A DNA stretch of 64,000 nt, from positions 161,565 through 225,564 of the forward strand of contig WTPW01000072.1 of assembly GCA_009809945.1 (NCBI GenBank), read 5' to 3'. Positions 57,870 to 64,000 of this stretch are shown here, piece after piece (within the stretch, counting starts at the first letter, position 1; each line of letters begins with the position of its first letter). The DNA comes from Gigaspora margarita. Its lineage: Eukaryota; Glomeromycota; Glomeromycetes; Diversisporales; Gigasporaceae. Both the position numbers and the translations under genes were made by a program. A model generated the notes under the pieces. The model had not been told where the DNA came from. It saw only the letters and a list, made by a program, of their open reading frames with translations, and searched no databases.

Positions 57870-58320
57870 TAATAGCTTTAAAGTTAATGCATCAGCTTTG
57901 GCCAAGAGGGATCCATATTGTTGTATTAAATTCAAGACGGAACATCTAATGACGTAAAGAAATGCTTTAAATCTAATACACCAGCTTCGGCCCCCGGAGG
58001 GGGCCCAAATTGGTGCATTAAATTTAAGACGGAACATCTAATGACAGAAAGGAAATGCTTTAAATTTATTGCATCAACTTTGCCCAATTTAGTGCATTGA
58101 ATTCAGGATGGAACACCTAATGTCGGAAAGGAAATGCTTTAAATTTAATGCATCAGCTTTGGCCCCGGAAGGGCCAAATTTGGTGCATTAAATTCAAGAT
58201 AGGACACCTAATGACGAAAAGCAAATACTTTAAATCTAATGCACTAACTTTGGCGCGAAAGGGCCCAAGTTGGTGCATTAAATTTAGGACGAAACTTCTA
58301 ATGATAGAAAGTTTAAGAAA
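57870..58320. repeat. five-unit tandem array of hairpin-forming repeats
   Basis: Units start with GCTTTAAAxxTAATGCATC at about 57875, 57964, 58057, 58136 and 58227 (spacings 89, 93, 79, 91). Each unit contains the arms TTTAATGCATCAGCTTTGGCC and GGCCAAATTTGGTGCATTAAA, so each can fold on itself. The central loop varies and is GC-rich. Confidence 0.8.
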
Positions 58321-58402
58321 AATTTTCTTTCCGAAATAAAACAAATAAATCTATTACCTTTAGCATATGGGCGGCGAAGCCGCCCGCATGATCATGTTCT
58401 AG

Positions 58403-58563
58403 TTAAATAATAAGATCTTCGAATTTCTTGATTATCGATGATAAGACGCTTATATCAGGATAAATTTCTTTATTTATAAATGTGTAACAGAAAGGGAACA
58501 TTAATTATCGAACTCTGCCTTATAAAATTGATACGAGATCAAATACGTATGCAACTGAATAGA
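58403..58563. other. resumed 3' flank of the MLKL-like pseudogene
   Basis: Continues the alignment to 22530-22647 after the Helitron-like insertion (landmark GATTATCGATGATAAGACGC). Confidence 0.6.
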
Positions 58564-59690
58564 GTTGCGACCCGGTTTATGTTAACCCGGGCCACCCGTA
58601 TCAAAAAGGGTGACCCGGGTCTCTAATTTATAACCCAGGTCAAATCGGGTTATATATTCATTAAACTAGGAAATGAAGGAAAAACCGATCGTGAGGAAAA
58701 AAACGAAGTGAATGGTAGCTATAGTTACAACTAGTTATCTTATTTTTTGTTTATTAGTTTTAACTACTATTTACATTATTTATCGGTTTTATCATTGACA
58801 ATATAGTGATGATAAAACGTTATGTCGGCATTACTAGTTAATATCAAGGGAAAACCAGACTTTGATTATATAATTTTGTATGATCGAAAATCTGATTTTC
58901 CCTTGGCATCACCCATCTATGAAATATGTACCAGGACTGTCTCGTGTATCGGATAAATTATTTCGCTGATAATGTTTATCAAATTGGACGCATTCATAAC
59001 GAGATATTGTTAAGGTTGCGGCCCAAACCTTTTTTAAGTTACGACATTACTACTTAGTTTGGGTTTGGGAATCGGGATTTCTACCTAATTTGGGTTCATA
59101 ACCCAAACCCAACTATATGTCCCATTTTGAATAACAACCAATTTATTAAATAAATCTGCGTACATTTATAGCGTTTTGCAAAAAGATGTGATCCATGGTA
59201 TTTGTGATGATGATCGAGGGAAATTTCGGGATTCAAGATTGTATATTGATCCGTTGTATTTTCCAATGTATCTCTATATTTGTTGAAATCTGTAAAGTTC
59301 TCTTAAATCGGAGAATCGTCCAATTTCCCGTGACATCATGATTTGTTGTGGTCACCTTTCTGCAAACTGCAATAAAAATATAATATTAAACCTTTAAATT
59401 ATTCATAAAATTTAAAATTTTAATCGAGTTCGATCTTCAAGTTAATGTAAGTCAACAGATCGAAAAGATGGTTAAACAAGGATATGCCGGAAGCAATCCA
59501 TCCGGTTAGATCGGCGTCACCGTTAATCATAATTGGGAATACTATAGGCTGGTGCCGTGGAAGAGTGCACATGAAGGCATATTGTTCCGACCCGTCACAA
59601 AAATCCCAACCCGGGTCATCCGCGGGTGAGTCACCCGGGTGGTAAAAGAAATTTCGCAACGGGTCACCCGCGGGTGGATCACCATAGTGA
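58564..59690. mobile_element. 1.1 kb TIR element with GACCCGGGTC repeats, copy 2
   Basis: Equivalent in place and sequence to 22648-23760, with a better preserved right end (CGCAACGGGTCACCCGCGGG). The terminal GTTGCGACCC pairs with inverted CGCAAC. It was inserted before the segmental duplication, since both copies share it and the homologue near 5475 does not. Confidence 0.7.
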
Positions 59691-59840
59691 GCAAGTACAG
59701 TAATACAGTTTTTTTTTACAGTTAATCGCTATAGAAATCACGTTCATTCCAATACAAACCCAATATAACTCTACCTAAATCACTTATATCACTATAGCAA
59801 GTACAATAAATACAACTTATTATCGAATTTAACCAAACCA

Positions 59841-59900
59841 GATGATCGAATAATGACGGAATGGACTGCTGCTTTGCCATTCCGTCATTATTCGGTCATC
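59841..59900. repeat. hairpin with 24-nt arms
   Basis: GATGATCGAATAATGACGGA continues to ATGG, then a 12-nt loop, then CCATTCCGTCATTATTCGGT and CATC. In the other duplication copy (23941-23964) only the left arm remains. Confidence 0.9.
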
Positions 59901-59925
59901 TAATCAGGGTTTGATTGTACACTTT

Positions 59926-60241
59926 GTGGGGATCACTAATTTCTCCCCAAGTTCTGATTGGGCATTTGTAAATACCGCTCCTGATTAGACAAAGTAGGCT
60001 ACGCCACTCTTCGTCTGCCAATCAAATTCTAAGATCAGGTGACAAATTTTTTTTAAAAAAAAAATCGCCAGTAACTTAAACTTGACTTACAAAACCGCCT
60101 TTCGTGTTCTAACAAAAAAAATCCTTACAAATTTTTGTGTAGTATATCCCTTTATACTGTTCAACAATACTTCATTATTTGTTCGACTAAAAGCAAGATT
60201 TTTTCGTCCAATGGGAACTGGAGGATAATGGTAAATCCCAC
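59926..60241. mobile_element. MITE, GTGGGGAT-type ends, copy 2
   Basis: GTGGGGATCACTAATTTCTC on the left; on the right, inverted, GTGGGATTTACCATTATCCT. It matches the copy at 24007-24350 and predates the segmental duplication. Confidence 0.7.
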
Positions 60242-60329
60242 TTGGTGGACGATAACAGTATTTTTTACAGCAAATCAGAAATATTGATAGTCGTAGCTCT
60301 TAATTATTATTATATTATTATTTTTAAAA

Positions 60330-62860
60330 AAGAATTTGTAATTGAACAAGTGACAATCACGACGTTGATCAATTAATTCAACAAACACAACTTTAATGCA
60401 TGGACGTTTAAAGACACCATTGGATGGATACCTTTTAGAAAATTCACAAATATAAAGTAACTTGCTAAAGGAGGCTTTGACACCGTTTTTAGGGCAATAT
60501 GGATTGACAATATGTTATAGGATTTGATTATCAAAAGAATGTATGGAGACGAAAAGCACAAATAGATGTTTGTTTAAAGAGCATTGATAATTCTAAAGAT
60601 ATAAAACAGAAATTTTTAGAAGAAGTAAGCATTATAATTTACTATTATTAAGGTGTAGAATGTTTTAGATTAAAAATCAACATAACCATGGGAGCCATTC
60701 TGCAATTGCGATTTATGGAATAACCAAGAACCCAAAAGATGGTAATACATGATGATTATGGAGTACGCAAAACAGGAAGTCTCAGAAAATTTTTAGATAA
60801 TAAATATGGTGAATTATATTGGGCTTCTAAAATAGCTAACTTATATTCATAGTTAGTGGGTTTAATACAATTATGAAGCCAAATTAGTGCATAAATATTT
60901 TCATTCTGGAAATATAATTAATAAAAATATGTTTGGTTCTTATATTACTAATTTTGGTTTATGTAAGACAGTGTCACAAGACTCAACTTCTAAAGCACTT
61001 TTGGTGTGCTTCCCTATATTGCTCCAGAGGTATTATATGCACATGGAAAGGAATACACTCAAAAATCAGATATTTATTCTTTCAGAATAATTATGCCAGA
61101 AGTTTTCTTCGATACCATGATATTCCACATGACAAAGATCTAGCAACACGTATTTGTCTAGGTTACAGACCTAAAATTAGATGCGAAGTTCCTCAATTAC
61201 TTTTGGATCTGATGAATAATACTTAGATGCAGATCCTCAAAACCGACCAACTGCTAGTGAATTAGTCGATACTGTAACGGTTGAATGGGAGAGTGGGTAA
61301 AACGATATAGACAATAGTGCCAATTTACACTCCAACTGTGTACGGGAAAGAGATATAAATATAAGGGTAGGTAGGTAATGGGTATATGATTAAAGTCAAA
61401 TATGCAATCAGTAGAGACCAAAGGGATGATCTATCACTTAATCACTACAATAAAGTAAAGACACGGAGGCTGGCGATGCTAATATCAAAGATATCAATAA
61501 AATGATATCAATAAAAATAATAATAAGATATGATTTAAATGGAAGGTGAGATCAAAATGGGTATCACGAGGGTTTGGTATGATCAGGTGATATTACGGGT
61601 ATGAGTAAGAAGGATTTGGAATTTTCTAGCGGGTGCAGGAATTTTATTTGGAAGGTAAGGGGAGTCCTAAATCAACTAACAAAGACAGGAGAGTCTAAAA
61701 GAGACAACATTTATCATGAAATATTTAAACTGACAGACTTTACTATAGACCAATCGGTAGACTGATATGAGTCACGTGTATAATTTCAAGGGATCAACAA
61801 GGTCACGTTAAACCAGAATTCGAGTCTTAATAAAGCCGATCCGAGGTTACAAGTCAATTCAGTCTGTCGAATTGAGTTACGAAGGGTTTTATTAAAGTTA
61901 CAAGTCGAATTCAAAGGTAAGTATAATTTCGTTATTTAGAGGAAAATATAATTTATTTAATAATAATAGGGAAATTCTTTATTAAAGGATGATAGAACTG
62001 ATTTTCTTTTGGCTGTGAACTGGAGGCCTTTATATACATTTTAGATTTTAACATTTTTCACTATGCTTACACCACCATTACTACGCTACTTAGTGGGCTT
62101 GTTACTATTTTACTTAGTGACTACTATGTTACTTCGTTATTTCTCTACCTTTCACTACGTCTTTCTACGAGGGCTTATGCTTCTTTACAAATTTCACTAT
62201 GTTACGTAGTGGGCTTTTCAAGCCAACTTGGGTTCATCAGGAATAAACGACTACGTTTACGTAGCCACTTTAATGTTTTAATGCGCCCCTACTAATATTC
62301 ATATGCTTAAGCCACTAAACACCTATCATTACCCTTTTAGTATAAGGCATAAAATATGCGTGAAGGTTCTTATAATTTTACCAAATTGAGATAATCACGT
62401 TTTTCTATGAAGTTTTGCGGGCAAGATACCGCGAAAATAAAATTTATTTACAATAATAAAATTTTAATAAAATTTTTAATTTGTTACAATACACTGAATA
62501 ATTTATTTATAAATCTGAAAAATGAAAAAAATGAATAATATAAGCAAGTTAAGGATTTAGACAACAATTTCTTATCATATGATCAAGTCAAATCGATACG
62601 ATTCGAATATCAGACACACCCACAAGTTATATATACAAGTCGATTTTTGAATCTTTCAAACTCCCTAAACCAGGTATAACACTTATATTTTTTAAAATGT
62701 TAGTAATATGTTATTGTTAAGATTTCTTAATCTGTAAATATAGTAAATGAAATAATGATATTTATCTTCTCAAATTGAATTCAAACTGTAATTTTAATAT
62801 ATTTATATGTATATATTTTAGCAAGTCAACCAAGTCAACCCAGTTATCGCATTAATTATG
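60330..62860 (+). pseudogene. TKL-type protein kinase pseudogene, copy 2, split by an LTR-like insertion
   Basis: The kinase is readable in pieces: VCLKSI around 60575, KFLEEVSIIIYYY near 60610, and LVHKYFHSGNI near 60885 (catalytic HKD changed to HKY). Then comes FGSYITNFGLCKTVSQDSTS near 60940 (DFG changed to NFG), DKDLATRICLGYRPKIRCEV near 61130, and the C-terminal tail NLKNEKNE from 62512. Loss of both catalytic aspartates, frame changes and a 1.2 kb insertion at 61273 show it is dead. It is the duplicate of 24448-25785. The last short exon lies at about 62822-62878. Confidence 0.85.
61273..62488. mobile_element. solo-LTR-like insertion
   Basis: The ends are TGTAAC and GTTACA (TG...CA with a 6-bp terminal inverted repeat). 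A 4-bp target duplication, ATAC, lies at 61269-61272 and 62489-62492. The other duplication copy shows the uninterrupted site at 25385-25395. Length is 1216 bp, with a TATA-like stretch near 62030 and no coding sequence. It is best read as a solo LTR of an LTR retrotransposon, inserted after the segmental duplication. A non-autonomous element of another class with the same ends is the alternative. Confidence 0.7.
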
Positions 62861-62878
62861 TTGAGGTTCCTGATGGTA

Positions 62879-64000
62879 AGTAATATTTGATCTAATTATA
62901 ACTAACTAAATTTATTGCTTATTTTATGTTATTTAGATTATTAAATCAAGTAAAAGGAAGTTATTGAATTGGGAGCATTCTATTTATTATTTCCATGTTA
63001 CAATAATTCAACAATTGCTATATATCTTCATGGGCTTAAAGAGAGAAAAGATATAACCCAATTTTGCTTGCAATTGTTTTGCAGACAAAGTTGACCGATT
63101 TAAGTTAGGATTGACCTGACTTATAGTTAGTGCTGGCTATATGTAGATTGTTGGCGAAATAGTGGTTAACAAGTTCTATTAAAGATATTATATAATAAAA
63201 ATTACTAAATTTAAACACTGAATATAAATTTATTAAACGAATATTGAAATAATAAAAATTAACATTATCTTTATTACTGTTTTTGAAGGTTAGGGTTGTT
63301 ATTTTAAATGATATATGGATATATTCTATAAATTTTTTAAATAAAGCTATAAAATTAAAATCTAAATATTAAGGCTTCGAGCCTCAACAGTTCCTGTTCC
63401 CTAGTATAATCAAAATTATATTTTATATCGAAACTGCGATCAATATTTTCTAATCAATTCTTAAGATAATATCTAATTAGAAAATAAAATAAAGTGAAAA
63501 TTAGCCTCTTTATATTTTCTAAATGAAATTTAGACACCATTTAGCCATTATCAAGAGACTATATTAAAAATATGAAAAAATCTTCTAAGCAATGATTGGG
63601 TTCGAACGTGTCTTGAAAGCGAATTCAATTTAGATCTTTAAATGGGTTATGACAATTCAATTATTGTATATTCAATAAAATAGATAGATAAGAATAATTA
63701 AGTGTTAAATATATGGCAAAAGAATCTTGGCATTGAGTTTTATGCAGATAATAACATGAATTCTAACCAATCAAATTTCATGCTTGATTTTGTCGATAGT
63801 CTTAAAACGCCATTTCATATTATCAAAATAAGATGATTCAAAGTTTTTGGCGTAAAAGGAAAAAAATAGATAATATAAAAATATGAAATAACAAAATTTA
63901 TTTTGTTATAGTAAAGAATATTAATTATATTGTAAGATACAAATGTTAGCTTAGAAGTGAAACTATCTTTTTCATAAAACATATAGATCGTCATAANTTT
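62879..64000. other. duplicated intergenic sequence, continues past the window
   Basis: Aligns with 25786-26930 to the last base, so the duplication extends beyond the window end. No gene. Confidence 0.6.

Larger units (their letters stand above)
57065..58402 (+). mobile_element. Helitron-like non-autonomous element
   Basis: It interrupts sequence that is continuous in the other duplication copy (22515-22525) and in the flank at 5290. There is no target duplication and no terminal inverted repeat. The 3' end is a perfect hairpin, GGGCGGCGAAGCCGCCC (58369-58385), then 13 nt and CTAG (58399-58402), followed by host T. This is the classical Helitron 3' signature. The 5' end (CTAATTAGCGC) does not start with TC, so a Helentron-like or variant family is possible. 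The interior has a pentanucleotide microsatellite and a hairpin repeat array, with no Rep/helicase. Confidence 0.7.

Overview
The window looks like nuclear DNA of an arbuscular mycorrhizal fungus, most likely Rhizophagus or a close Glomeromycotina relative. The reasons are extreme AT richness, short GT-AG introns, the style of its tyrosine-kinase-like (TKL) kinase genes, and a very high load of repeats and mobile elements. There are no bacterial features. No species-level comparison could be run, so the organism call is an inference.

The main host content is a small gene family that joins an MLKL/HeLo-like helical-bundle N-terminal domain to a kinase-fold domain lacking DFG and glycine-loop residues. 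Four copies lie on the + strand. The copy at 20296-22163 looks intact, with five exons and 476 residues. The copies at 3074-4919 and 54848-56707 are full length but frameshifted. The copy at 27091-28119 has lost the N-terminal exon. Downstream of the 20.3 kb and 54.8 kb copies lies a second kinase gene of the large Glomeromycotina TKL family (24448-25785 and 60330-62860), decayed in both places. About 20.29-26.92 kb and 54.85-64.0 kb are two copies of one segmental duplication. The second is longer almost exactly by a Helitron-like insertion (57065-58402) and a solo-LTR-like insertion (61273-62488).

Layout: 0-3 kb holds a doubtful minus-strand gene remnant and a GC-rich minisatellite. 3.07-5.5 kb is the first MLKL-like pseudogene. 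5.5-14.8 kb is repeat-dominated and strongly CpG-poor, with tandem MITEs, a 1 kb TIR element, a foldback, two tRNA-headed SINEs and a minisatellite. 14.8-20.2 kb has a small gene fragment, MITEs and a foldback carrying a palindromic 48-bp satellite with a sequence gap. 20.3-29.2 kb is the first duplication copy plus the fourth MLKL-like remnant and the second 1 kb TIR element. 29.2-40 kb has a decayed kinase fragment, two long SINEs in opposite orientation (one split by a hAT-like MITE) and a 5'-truncated LINE. 40-45 kb has a decayed mobile-element-like coding region interrupted by a 1.1 kb nested palindrome. 45-54.5 kb has a LINE 3' end with a complete RNase H domain, another MITE and old tandem duplications. 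54.8 kb to the end is the second duplication copy.

How the genes could work together is inference. An MLKL-like protein would act as a membrane-directed cell-death or signalling effector, and a neighbouring TKL kinase recalls the RIPK3-MLKL arrangement of animal necroptosis. Only one MLKL-like copy and neither linked kinase appears functional here, so the window records birth-and-death evolution of this locus rather than a working pair.
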